Position numbers and translations under genes: made by a program. From positions 1-64,000 of the forward strand of contig BQMJ01000041.1 in assembly GCA_025991245.1 (NCBI GenBank): 64,000 nucleotides of DNA, read 5' to 3'. The notes beneath the pieces are model-generated. The model saw only the letters and a list, made by a program, of their open reading frames with translations. It ran no database searches and was not told the DNA's origin. The DNA comes from Galdieria partita. Its lineage: Eukaryota > Rhodophyta > Bangiophyceae > Galdieriales > Galdieriaceae. Positions 24,141-35,580 of this stretch are shown here, piece after piece (the stretch's first letter is position 1; each line of letters opens with the position of its first letter).

Positions 24141-26545
24141 ATGGTTGCAATGCTTGTTGGTTGCCTTGCTTTTACGTTTCGTTCTACTTGTCTTTCCTCA
24201 ACCAATGTTCAGTATCCGCCCAAAACTAAGGTGTGTTTTGGAACAAAAGATTGTCGTTTATGGGGTAGAAGCTTTACAAAACCGTTGGCTTGTTTTGACA
24301 AGAAGCGTGTTGGTTTTGGTTGTCGAAGAGTTATTCTTGCTTCAGTCGTAAATAGTCGTGACAGAGACAATGAAAGATATATTGACTTTAGAGACATATT
24401 TGTACAAGACGATTGTAAAATTGACGAAAAGTTCAGCAACGTATGGTTGACAAACTTGCCTAATCTTCAACTAGAGTGTTTGTCCAAGACTCTTGCATCA
24501 GTTCTTGGAGATAAATACAAGTCGGAGGAAAAGTCTTCAAAGCTGGGAACGAAACTTTTCGTGACATAGCACAGTTGCTCTCTCCCAAACAGTTTCCCGA
24601 TGATTTTCCAGTGGAAAAAAGTGCTGGGAAAATCTCTAGAATCTTTCTGAGGAGAGATTTTATTAGGAAGTGGAATCGACTCATAGAAAGCCTTGGTGTG
24701 ATAGCTCCCAATCTTCCACGCCGACAGAATGTTCTATTGGCAGCAAGTGGTGTAGGAAAGAGCGTAGAGCTGTATATGGCAGCTGTGTTTTCAATGTATT
24801 GTAGGATTCCTCTGCAGTATATTGGAAACGCAGCTGCATGGTTAGAGGAAATCAGCAACATCTCTCAAATAGTTACACTTTACTTGAAAATGCTGCTGTA
24901 CCTGAATTTCTCCATTCTGGACGAGTTGCCGAGTTTTCAGTCATGGGACTACGAAGCTTTAAATGGTGCTCCTCTTAAGCATGTGATATATTTTTGTATC
25001 AAAAAGAAAGATCTGAATCTAGCTTTCGCAATTCGTCGCTGTATAATGCGGCTTGGACCACGCAATATGTTTATTATCGATGAACATAATGTGTTGTTGC
25101 GCGAGTTTGGCAAGAAAACAAATACGTGGCCAGATTTCTTTCGACTTTATACCAGTATGGAAGTGATGAATACAGTAAGTAATGTTCTATTATTGTTATA
25201 ATGACTTTTTCATTTACTTGAATAGCCTTATTGTGGAGTTCTTATTGCAGGTTCACAGCATCATCAATTTGAAGATAATCTGCCTAGTAGTTATGGAGGT
25301 GTCAAACACTATTTGGAGCCTCTAAGTTTCAAAGAGTTTGACTTGTGGCAAGATTTACCTGATTATCCACCCATTCTTCGTCAACATTCAGATGAAGTTG
25401 TCGAACTTACTGGGTTGGTACCTAGAATGATAGCCAAAATGGTATTTCTTGCCAACGATCGTCCTGATGCTAATTTCGAAAGTCTAAAGACACGCTTCAC
25501 CTCGAATTTATATTCTGAAATGATACGAAAGCACAATGGTTATCTTGATGGACTTAGTTCTGGAAGAGAAAAGAGCGATTTTGATTCCATGCTTTATAAG
25601 CTATTCATGGATAGAAACAAACCTAATATTACGGTTGCAGACGGGGCATATATAAGTCGAGGTTTATTAGTTGTAGTTGACGAAGTCTACTTACGCTTTT
25701 ATAACAGCGTTGCACGTGATATCTTGTTATCCTCTTTCCTTAAAAGATATGCTTCTGAGAATTACTTGGCTGAATTGTTTGAACGTTATCGAAGTGATCC
25801 AAGCACAAGAGGACAGACTTTTGAAAAATTATTCTTTTTATGGTCCATCAATAGAACAGAAGAAGTGACGATCCGTTCCGATAGCAAACCTTATAGAAAC
25901 TTAAGTTTATCTTGTAATAGTTGGGTTCGGTTGACTAGAGATGAATTTGATCCTCCCATGAAAAAGTTTACTCACTCCTGTTGGATATTACTGGAAGAAC
26001 GACATCTTCCATTTGACTATATTTTTGTGGATATTGTGAATTCTCAATGGCATATATGCTTTTTTCAAGTATCGATATCTTCATTTTACAATCATAATCG
26101 TGACTCTGCTGCTATCGAAAACTTTTTTTTGCCACCTTCTTTCAAGAGAGATGCATGGAGTACTTCAGAATCGGCTAATTTATCAACTAGTAGGTCAAAG
26201 AGCAAACAAGGATCAATGGCAACTTCCCAAGGTGGCCAAAAACGTAATAAGAAGAGGAGACGAGTGAGAGTATCAGATAAGCCTCAGTTAGTAAACTTGA
26301 TTGGTTTGATTTTGAATGAAGAGTTTACCATCACGTTAGAAGAAGATGATTCTGGAAGGATTGTAGATTTTCTTTTATTGGATTCCAAAGGTATTGATTG
26401 GCGAGACTGCATAAGTATTGTTTATGTTACTCCATTACCATTTAAGGATGCCAAAGGTAGTTTATCAGTGCCAGACTATATTGAGTTTCTTTGTAGAGAA
26501 GGCTTTTCTGAAAGATTTCGAGTTTTATTGGAAAAAGAAAAGTGA
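24141..26545 (+). CDS. Crinkler/RHS-like P-loop NTPase
   Basis: Three-exon model of 769 residues with introns at 24478-24521 (44 bp) and 25175-25225 (51 bp); the total is a multiple of three. The second intron is well supported, while the first rests on phase and a GTTTGT donor. Walker A is AASGVGKS (about residue 187-194) and Walker B is MFIIDEHN (about 295-302), followed by LIAGSQHHQFE and LTGLVPRMI. Farther on come STRGQTFEKLFF and a stretch with FDYIFVDIV ... FFQVS, which resembles the degenerate nuclease core (D ... QxT/S) described for Crinkler and trypanosome RHS proteins. The N-terminus (MVAMLVGCLAF) is hydrophobic and could be a targeting signal. This gene sits between two members of the other NTPase subfamily and is the only one of the cluster with introns. 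The family assignment is inference from motifs. Confidence 0.65.
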
Positions 26546-26999
26546 TGCTTGACTATCCTTTGATGGAAGCAAAGTTGTTTTGAGCTTTATGATTTACAAA
26601 GACTATGACAAATAATACTTTTTGAATATTTTTTGTCTTGACTGGCAAGCTAATGATGAACAATTGTGGAGGCGGAAACTCTGAGATGGATGATTGGTTT
26701 GCAATAGTAGAAGATGTATATATCCTAAACAAAGTCATTTTTAGCACTTGGGATGGAAATCAACTCAACCTCAATTTCAAGAAAACAGCTTTGAAGAGCG
26801 TCTTTATTTAGTATCTCCGGTTGTATAGAATCACATTGTTTCAAACTTGAAGACATGTTTTTCAACCAAACGATCATTCAGAAAGTATTCAGGAAGCTCT
26901 TAAAGTCTGTCAGATGAACGAATCTTTGTTAATGAAATTGTTGGAGGAGAAATCATCAATCACAAAGAGAACCAATCACCTATTAACAATGACACATAA
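26546..26999. other. Intergenic region, no supported gene
   Basis: Start of the roughly 1.6-kb spacer between two NTPase genes. No recognisable coding or RNA feature. The central part of the spacer is a decayed repeat copy (next entry), and 27561-28130 again shows nothing supported. Confidence 0.35.
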
Positions 27000-27560
27000 G
27001 TTGTCATTTTGAAGGCAAGTATGCTGATAAAAGACAACTAGTCATCTTTTAAATCAACTTATTTATAGATCAAGTGTTTCATAATCCATAGAGTACAATT
27101 GAATTGTAAAGAAATGGAGCATCAATTATTGACTGTATCTACTTTGTCAATTCTGTATAGGAAAACTATCAATGACATGATATCATTAGGGCTCACATAA
27201 CAAGTACCTATGCAGACAGCATTCCGTGAATGGACAAATACAGCAATTCAGCAACAGTCAGTAACATATACTCTAATTTCCATTACTCTCTATGCATATT
27301 GAAAAAGTCTGGAAAACTTCAAAATGGTACACTGCAAATATCAACAGTCAATCACCGACAATTCTGGAAAAACTAAGAGCACTTCAAGAGTAGAGAAACC
27401 CAATTGAATTGTCAAGCGTTACTTCAAATCTTGTCTGCCCTAGTAAAACAGTTATATAGTGCAAGAATAGAGAAAAAGCAACAACTGAATGAGATATTTT
27501 CAAAATATACTTCCAAATTACTTGCACAAGAAGTGAACCAAGCTAAAGTTGAAATTTAGC
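27000..27560 (+). repeat. Decayed dispersed element, copy 4
   Basis: Aligns with 10130-10740 and 14280-14570. Shared landmarks: AAGTATGCTGATAAA, ACTTTGTCAATTCTGTATAGG, GGGCTCACATAACAAGTACC, GACAATTCTGG and a protein-like stretch with KKQQLNEIF. It lies inside the NTPase cluster, so the element spread along the subtelomere after or while the cluster formed. Old and broken. Class unresolved. Confidence 0.55.
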
Positions 27561-28130
27561 TATGTTCCACTTGTGGCACTATCTTGTTCCCTTGACACCC
27601 TAAAGAAAAGTTTCCTAATGTTTACGAGAACAATCAAACTGTTTACATTCACTACAAATGTATGACGACGTCACATCGAACAAAACAACAGAAATCGAGT
27701 AGTGAATGACATTTAACGTTTGAAGTATAGTTGCATTGTAGAAAAGGAGTATTTTTGGGAGAATGAATTACATTACAATCCAATTTTCTATGAAATAGAT
27801 TAGAAGAACTTTTCCTTTCTTCCTGTTTTTATAGCATATATACTCTTTCCATTCTAGAGCTTACGAAGAAAGGGCACCTTCAAACTGAAACTACCATTGT
27901 GATGAATGGGGTAGAAGTTATAATGCTCAGTGTATAACAAAAAACTAGGCAACGCTTTTTCTTAAAATTTACGTTTCAACATGAAATATGTTCCATCATT
28001 GTTTGAGAATATAAATAAGAAAGAAGTTCGTTCTATAGAAATAGCTGTGAAAGTGAAATACTATTTTCATTTTCTCTCGGAAAATTCGCGTTGGCATTTT
28101 TCTGACTCGATTTTCAACACCTCGTCCACT

Positions 28131-30142
28131 ATGTCGAGTGTTTTCCAACGACGAGATATGTATGACAGTGTTGTAGTAGATAGAGAGCAAGACGTGGTCT
28201 TAACAACTGGACAGTTGTACGGGTTGCAGGTTCGCCGGGAAGTCGATCGTTCTTTTAAACCAGTTATTCCTTTCGCCCCACATCTCTTTGGAAGTGGAAA
28301 GACACGTTTCGTAAAAAGTTATTTAGAACTCGTGAAGAGCATGGGTGAAAGAGCACTAATAGGACCTGAGAACATAAGTGATTATGAAAAAGACCTCAGG
28401 AGATCCTTTCTGGACAAGTTACATGAAGCCGTTTTACTTTATGTGGATATGAGACACCTAGAACCCACCAATCCCATTGAAGAAAAGCGAAACCTGGAGT
28501 GGGCTGTCTACTACTTATTATACCGATCTGCTTGTAAGCAGAAGGGTTTGTCACTTATGAGTCCTCAAGACGCATACAAAAAAATCCCGCTTCTTCCAGA
28601 ATTTTTACTTCCTGAGCTGCGGAAAATCTTGGGTATTTCTTCTGATCAGTTTCTTCTCGTTGCGTTTGATGAAGTTGGTGTTCTAGATGAGAGTTACGAC
28701 GAATTTCATTTGAAAAGGACCCAGGATGATAAAGTTTTTCCATACAACGACTTTTTTGGTATTATTCGGGACTCTGTAAACAACACAATGTATTTGTTAT
28801 TGTTGTTGGAAAAAGTGAAGGCTTAAATATACATAATTACGCAGCTTCAGTATCCAGGGTTGAGTTGACGTTTATTCCCCTCTCACCACTTGAAAAGCAT
28901 AGCATCATCGAACATTTGGAGAAAAGTTCTTCTTCTATGTTTACTGGGAGTCCTAAAGTTTCACAAATCCTTTGTCATCAACACTTTTCAACCAATGAAC
29001 TTGCAGAATTGTTACTAGAACTTACTGGTGGTGTTCCTGGTTTACTTGTGAAAGCAATCAACTACCTTTTGCATTGTAAATTATCACAAGACCACTTGTT
29101 ATTATCTAAAGAAAGCTTTTGGATGATAATGAATGATTCCATAGCAACAAATTATTGTGTTGATCCATTGTTGCCTCGTTTGAGTAGTCTTAGCAAGACG
29201 CGTCAACGTTTGTTAAAAATGCTTACTTTGTTGGCATTATATCGTATTCGGTTTGAGTTGGATGAGCTTGTACACCTTAGCTCTACTTTTGATGTATTTC
29301 TGTTTGATCTAGTAACAGATATGTGCTTTTATCGTCGGTTGATTGTAGATGAAAACCGCCAAGAACGTTATGAAGTGTTGATTCCCAAGTTACTGATTGG
29401 ATATATTGAGCAAAGTGTAAAAAATGATAGATTGGAATGGTTACTATTACAAACCCTCAAGTCACAGCCTGTGGAATTTTTTTATGAATCAAAATGTCGA
29501 GTTTTCGAAGGTCTCGTTGCCACAATGTTTTATTTACATTTTTGTTATCACCCGACAGACAGTTTGATGTTTTCTATTCTTGGTCAGTTGTCTTCTGTTT
29601 GGAAGGAGATGAGTTTAAAGTTTTCCTCTGAATCTACTGCTTACTATATGAAATCTATACATTATACTAGATCTACATCAGAAATAGAGAGAGATACATT
29701 CGGTATCAATGACTGGAAAAAAATTGTGGAAGAAATGTTAGAATTCGAAAAGATATATATTCCATTTGAGCCAACATCTCGTAGTCCAGATATATTATTC
29801 AAGCTGCATGGAAGAACGAGCGAACAGAATTTGATTGTGGGAATTGGCGTAAAAGGATGGAGTTGCAGTTGTATTGGATGGAATGAAATTTTGGATGAAG
29901 CTCGCAAGCTTTTGCAATTAGTTTATAATCAATTATTGACTATTCAATCTACATTACGTTGTATATTGGTCATCATTAGTAAGAAGCTAGCGACAAATGT
30001 ATCCATTGACTCGAACAAGTCTAGTCATTGTTATTTCTTCGTTGATAGGATTGCAAGAGATTTCTTGATTTCTCATAATTGTAAATTGATCGTTATTTTC
30101 GAAGCAGATGTAGAAAACTTTATGACAAAGACTTTTTTCTAA
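28131..30142 (+). pseudogene. NTPase/nuclease-like paralogue, apparently broken
   Basis: Third member of the family at 16623 and 20275. It retains PFAPHLFGSGKTRF (Walker A), LVAFDEVGVLDESYDEF (Walker B), LTGGVPGLL, SRSPDILF and VGIGVKG, in the usual order. The start was chosen by alignment with the paralogue at 20275 (MSSVFQRRDM matches its N-terminus); the frame upstream looks unrelated. The gene appears interrupted about once, within the NTPase part. It otherwise looks little decayed, so either the inactivation is recent or the sequence has an error. No SAM-like tail. Confidence 0.65.
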
Positions 30143-31420
30143 ATTCAGAAAATGTTTTCGAGTCTACAAATAATCCCATTCAGAAAATATTAACATTTCA
30201 ACACTGAAGGAAATGACTTTATCTCTTTCTAAGAAAGTTCACTAATGTCAGCTCATTGCTCTGTTATGAACGTTCAGTTGTTATCTGAGAGACAAGCGTG
30301 CTAGATTTAATATGTTCCAACTGTTTGGAATTTCCTAAAACTGATGTTTCACTGGACTATTTTATCGGACCTTGTCACAGGAAGCTTCAATCAGTTTAGT
30401 AATGAAACTGCGGTAAGTTACTTTACGTTGTATAAAATTTGTGTACCGTATAGAGTGCTCATTCAGCTTTCAAAAGCAACACTGAACTCCCATAGCTTTC
30501 TATTCTTCCTTTGAGAGAGGCTCCACATAGCAAGTACTCAAAACTTTAAGTCGTTGAGGTCTTTGTATGTTAAGTTTTGAGCCGTAACTACTATATTGAT
30601 AAAAGAACAATTACGACATGTCCAGTGCTTCACTCAAGGATATACCAGCAAGTTGTAATTATCAAGTGGCGTCGAAAGCAAGTTCTCCTGTGCTCCTTCC
30701 TTTGTGAACCCTAAATGCCTCGTTGCTATTTAGCGCTCTCAGAAAACATCATTGTTGATAGAAAGAAACGTTTGAAAAATGATCCAAATTTGCTTTTGTC
30801 AGTGCCTCAGCAGTTGTTTGTGAATGCCGCAAAGTTTACTCTTCCAACTTCAATGCTTTCGATATAAACCAGTCTCACGTCCAATCAACCCTGTAGCTTC
30901 TTGAGAAAACGAAGCTAACGACCTATATTCACAAGATTGGGATCGCTTTCGGGCTAGAAATAAGTAGTCCTTTAGTTTTCAGAAATAGGTCTAGGAGTAG
31001 TGCAACAAAAGAATCGAATGTCCAAAAAGTACTTGCAAGATACAGTCATTTTCAAGTCTAAAGACTCTTTTATTATAAATACACACACACACACTGAGAA
31101 AAATATTACAGACTGTATAAAATATGAAGAGAATTATTGTTGCTGTTTTATGCAGTGATTAACTCTGAATGCTCTTCTTGACGCTCTACTAAGCTAGAAA
31201 GTCAAACACTCAACTCAGTCTTTGGATAACTTTGGTTGACGGAAGATAGAAGAAGACGTCTAACGAGCTTTCCAAGCAACAGCTACACAACTAAAGATAT
31301 CCTCGGTTTGACTGTATTTCTAGGTTTAGTCTCTTAGGCAATTCCAAATGAAAGAAAGGTCTTTCTCTCTCTCTCTCTACACTGATAATCACCAAAAAAG
31401 TTTTATTCCCACAAACACAA
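30143..31420. other. Boundary spacer between subtelomeric cluster and core genes
   Basis: About 1.3 kb without a supported gene, separating plus-strand NTPase genes from the minus-strand core block. It contains a short (AC)n run at 31081-31094, a (CT)n run near 31361-31379, and a telomere-like AACCCTAAAT near 30713. A CCACATAGCAAGTACT block near 30523 weakly recalls the decayed element. Confidence 0.4.
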
Positions 31421-33824
31421 CTAAAGAAGGCCTTCTTGAATAGGTAAACAAGCAGTACTTTCAGCGACTTTTACGTATGGTTCAAAGCGTCCTCCAAGAT
31501 ACTTGGACAAAAATATTTCCGCTCTTCCCAAAAAGTCTAAACGGTTGGGTGGTCTAGCAAAACCTACATATACCAAAATAGAATCTAAATCTATAGGAAA
31601 TACGACTGTATTGCCTACCATGTCCTTCATCAGGATACAACACGTATTCAACCGGTATATTTCTTTCCAACATTGCCTTCACAATTTGATCACTTTCAAG
31701 CTGCTTCACTCTAGGATCGTTTGCTCCTTGTGCTATTAAAAGTGGGGCTCTGATGTTCTGCACATGAAACAGAGGCGATATTTTCCGATTGAACTCTTCA
31801 TCTGTATCTACAGGACCAATTCTCAATAATAATTCCTTCTTCATCGGCTTCCAGTAATCAGGAACACTGTCTATCAACGTTTTCAGATTGGACGGTCCAA
31901 CGATATCAACTCCACAACAATACAAATCCGGAGTAAACACAAGACCAGCCAATGTTGCATACCCACCATAAGAGCCCTAGAGGAGAAATAAACCAATCTC
32001 CATCTCAATAATTCTCCAAAAGAATCTAAACGAAAATGACTTACACCATAAATTGCAACTTGATTAGAAACTGCGATACCACTTTCTATAGCCCATTGGA
32101 CGGCATCCGTCAAGTCATTTTGCATATTGCCAATGCCCCACTGTTTATCTCCTGCATTCAAATAACTTTTACCCTAGCAAAGAAGCCCATATCTAGATAG
32201 GAACTACGTGAATAAAATATACTTACGAAACCTGCAGATCCACGATAATTTACTTGAAGACAAGCATATCCTCTATTACTAAACCATTGTGACATAGGAT
32301 TGAAACCCCACAAGTCTCTTGACCAAGGACCACCGTGGACAAATAAAACGAGCGGAAATGGTGCAGTTCCATAAACAGGTCTCGTCAAATAACACTGCAA
32401 CTTCATTCCATCTCTTGCATCTAAAGAGATGGACTCCATCTTACTCAAGATATATTCATCAAGTTCTGGACGTTCATGGAATAAAGGGGTTATGGACTTT
32501 GATTTTCTATCAAACATAACATATTGAACAGAATCATTGTCTCGAATTACAGAGAGAATCCAAATAGAATCTGAATTATCACGACTTGTAAAGTCTAAAT
32601 CACTATCACCAAACTTCTCTTGTATGGAAAGAAAGTCGTCTCTCATGGATTCATCAAAAAATTTCCATTCTTTTCGAGCAAAGGTAAAACAAACGGCCTA
32701 TATCAATTTTCAGTAAACCAATCCGTTACAATCTGCATTCACGTTGCTTACTTGAAGTCGCTTATCATTAGGATGTAAAATAACACGACCAACGTTGGCT
32801 TGATTAGATGACGCCAATATACGAATAGTATCGCCGTTGGAGCGCTTGGCTAAAACTAGCTGAGTCTTGTCTGCTTCCAAAGAGCTTCGAAGATATACAC
32901 AATCATCATCCACACTAAAATCCACAATATCTCCTTCTTCGCCATACGGGAAACATTTCAGGTCTCTCCAAGGTACCTCTGGACTATCACGAACACGAAG
33001 AACTGTACTTCCATCTTCTGGATTGGTAGCAGTGGCTCCCGATACTGTCATGGTACTCTCATCTAATGTCCATGATACAACATCTCCAGGATTTTCAGTA
33101 TCAAAAAGTATTTCTCGTGAATCTAGAAAGATACGGTAAACGTCAAAACATGACGAGTCGCGTTTATTCATTCCAATGAGAAGCTCGTTGGGTCTTTTAT
33201 GGCAAGACATGAGTCCCTCCACCTTTACATTTTCAAAAGGCGTCAAGTCTATGCTTGGAGAACTTTCTTCCATGATATCAACGGCCCATACTAACATACA
33301 AAATAAACATAAAGTGAAAAAAAAGAAATACATACATACAGTGAAAGTTTTCATCACCATTATTATCCTGTAAATACAAAATAGTCCTTGAATCTTCTGA
33401 CCATTGAAAAAAGCGGATACCACGATAAGTGTCCTTAGTAACCATACGTTTCAAGTCACTTCCACGAGGATAAACCCAAACGTTGAGCACGTTTTGATCA
33501 CTTGGAGCTAAGTGTGCCAGAAAATTTCCGTCTAGAACAAAACTTCAATTGTATGGTTAAAGTTTGACTTGATAAAAGCTTACCTGGAGAAACTTTCACG
33601 GCTGTTTGTTTGGGATTATCAAACAAGATCTTCCTAGGGATCAACGGAACACTTGTAACGTTGGTTTCTTGAAAGGTCATTATCGTTCTATTTGAAAAAG
33701 TAACTTGGAAACGTTGTTTAGAAAACAAAAAGTGTCTTGCTACCCTGTTCAGTCCAAGCAAGGCTCTTTGACACTGAAGTTTCGGTACAACCACATGGAC
33801 AAACAGACAAAATCTGCAAGACAT
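31421..33824 (-). CDS. S9-family peptidase (prolyl oligopeptidase / acylaminoacyl-peptidase type)
   Basis: Seven exons, 690 residues. Introns: 33532-33583, 33291-33339, 32698-32751, 32174-32226, 31977-32044, 31564-31618. The N-terminal two thirds ([27 protein letters not shown]) is the beta-propeller-like domain. The C-terminal hydrolase has [12 protein letters not shown] (oxyanion region), the nucleophile elbow GSYGGYA (Ser about 526), GANDPRV (Asp about 611) and PDEGHGF (His about 643), so the catalytic triad is complete. Such enzymes cleave small peptides or acylated N-termini in cytosol or organelles. The first 50 residues are basic and hydroxylated and could be an organelle presequence; the later Met in MTFQETN is an alternative start. 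It begins only 32 bp after the stop of the upstream RWP-RK gene. Confidence 0.9.
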
Positions 33825-33856
33825 CCCTTGGCTGTACAATGACTTGGCATTATTGT

Positions 33857-34948
33857 TTATTCATTGCCATGTAGAATCTTTTCCCTTTCACTCGACAGCA
33901 AATGAAATTCTTCACAAAATTTGTCTCTATTTTTGGAAACCAAGTCCGGTGTGGCTAAGAGTCGCCGTAAAGAGTTCAACCTGGCATCCACGTTTTTCAG
34001 TCTCCGATAAGGCCACTGCTTGATTCCATTCTTCCGACAAATCTTTTTCAGAAGCGTTACACAAATTCCCAACTCTTGTGCAACTTCATCCCTCGGAAGT
34101 AGAAAGAAATCGATCAAATCTTCCTTGGTAATAGTGTAAAAAACAGTCCTTTTGCTCTTGCCAATAATGCGTTTTCTCACTCTTGTCAGTTTTTCTCGAA
34201 CTTCTTTGTATGAGTCCAAAGCGTCCTTTTGAAAACCAAAACAATCCTCATTTGTAGTATTCAATTCTTTCTTGTCAATAATACTCATAGAATCATCAAA
34301 GAAACTTTCAAAAGCTTGAAATGAACAACTTTCATTTTTATAGATCCAGTCTCCATGACTTCCCGTTGTATTACTATCTATGATAGCTCGAAAGATACCA
34401 ATTATCAATGGAGGCGATTCAGCACTAGTCAAACAAGGCATTTCAAGATGAAGAAGTACTGGATCATGATGATAATCATTCTCAACTACAACACAACTTG
34501 CAAAGATATCAGGCTTTGTTACATTGCTTCTTGATAGCCCTATATAGACAAAAAAGTCTTCTATTCTATTGTGATGGTCTTTGGTGTAGAATTTGTATTG
34601 GACGCTGACGGTTCGTTCATACAAATTGATGACTTGAAACGTTGCACGTCGTTCATAGTAACTAGTTCCTTTCCCTTTTTTCATTTCAATATCTTTTGAG
34701 AGTTTATAACCGTATTGATCAAAAACTTCAAATGTCAAAGATGAGGCAAGATCTTCGGAAGTATACTCATCGATAAACAAGACAAATGTGAATTTCTCAT
34801 ACGTAAAGGCTGTCTCACCTTTTATACTCTCTGATTCATCCTGACAAGACCAAAATAGAGTTTCATTTGAGAGTTTTGATAGAGAGGTGAGATGACTTGT
34901 TCTTTGAAGATTGCTTTTTGTTGACAGCATTTTCAAAGGGTCACTCAT
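33857..34948 (-). CDS. RWP-RK domain protein
   Basis: Single-exon gene, 363 residues. The C-terminal part around residues 270-330 carries an RWP-RK-type DNA-binding motif: FLLPRDEVAQELGICVTLLK, ICRKNGIKQWPYRRL. The canonical RWPxRK is here QWPYRR. Family members are plant and algal transcription factors linked to nitrogen responses or gamete identity. The N-terminal 250 residues (FTYEKFTFVLFIDEYTSEDL, TFQVINLYERTVSVQYKFYT) look like a beta-rich globular domain that I do not recognise and lack an obvious PB1 domain. The target genes cannot be told from the sequence. Confidence 0.85.
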   Translation of the reverse strand: MSDPLKMLSTKSNLQRTSHLTSLSKLSNETLFWSCQDESESIKGETAFTYEKFTFVLFIDEYTSEDLASSLTFEVFDQYGYKLSKDIEMKKGKGTSYYERRATFQVINLYERTVSVQYKFYTKDHHNRIEDFFVYIGLSRSNVTKPDIFASCVVVENDYHHDPVLLHLEMPCLTSAESPPLIIGIFRAIIDSNTTGSHGDWIYKNESCSFQAFESFFDDSMSIIDKKELNTTNEDCFGFQKDALDSYKEVREKLTRVRKRIIGKSKRTVFYTITKEDLIDFFLLPRDEVAQELGICVTLLKKICRKNGIKQWPYRRLKNVDARLNSLRRLLATPDLVSKNRDKFCEEFHLLSSEREKILHGNE

Positions 34949-35138
34949 GAAGGGTCACCACCAGACATCAGAAAATTTTAACCACAACTGGGAACATTCA
35001 ACTGAGAAACTCAAATTCATTCTTTCTGTGTGCTGTCTAATAGCAACCAAAATCAACAAAAATTTCAAATAAAGCACTACTTTATACAATGAAAATTCCG
35101 GAAGCATGCACTGCACTCATACAACAACTACACAGTCT

Positions 35139-35482
35139 TTATTGGTTTGTTTGTTTCTTGGCAAAGTCATGTATTTCGAATATACTTTGCTCCTTTTCTG
35201 TTTCCTTGTTTACGGTGTCGTAACGATTCTAAGAACAAGTTTCCTCTTTAAATATTCTGACAACTTCAATAGAATTTTAATTACCTTGCCCATATAAGAA
35301 CGACCCCAGGGGTGAACAGTTTTGCTCCATACTTCTTGAGTTCGTGGACTTTTACTTACTTTAGAAGGACTACTTCCAAGCTTCGGTGAAGAACCCCCTT
35401 CCGGTGATGAGCTTCCACCTTTAGAAAATTCACTGCTACTTCTTCCCATCCATGAGTCCCATCGTTCCTTCCAACTGGACAT
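35139..35482 (-). CDS. Small Ser-rich protein of unknown function
   Basis: Two-exon model, 95 residues, intron 35229-35284 (56 bp), frame preserved. It starts MSSWKERWDSWMGRSSSEF, continues with a Ser/Gly/Pro-rich low-complexity middle (SSPEGGSSPKLGSSPSKV) and a conserved-looking TQEVWSKTVHPWGRSYMGK, and ends in a charged tail. An upstream in-frame Met at 35521 would add 13 residues. No family recognised. It lies in tandem between the LanC-like and RWP-RK genes. Confidence 0.55.
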
Positions 35483-35580
35483 GCTCTTTGAAACAAGTTG
35501 ACACTTCCCAACAACAATCACACAGAATCATCACTTTGACACAATCTCAAGCAAAGGGAGATGGAAATTACGCACCCTCA

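Noticed and set aside
24145-24351. Alternative frames over the first exon of the Crinkler/RHS-like gene
   Set aside because: Hydrophobic shadow translations; only the frame joined by introns gives a continuous product with motifs.
27981-28130. N-terminal extension of the third NTPase paralogue
   Set aside because: Paralogue alignment places the start at 28131; the upstream residues look unrelated.
30705-30730. Interstitial telomere-like AACCCTAAAT
   Set aside because: A single unit, as at 1477 and 39150 (inside an LHCR exon), expected by chance in AT-rich DNA.
31081-31096. (AC)n run as possible regulatory element
   Set aside because: Short microsatellite with no supporting context.
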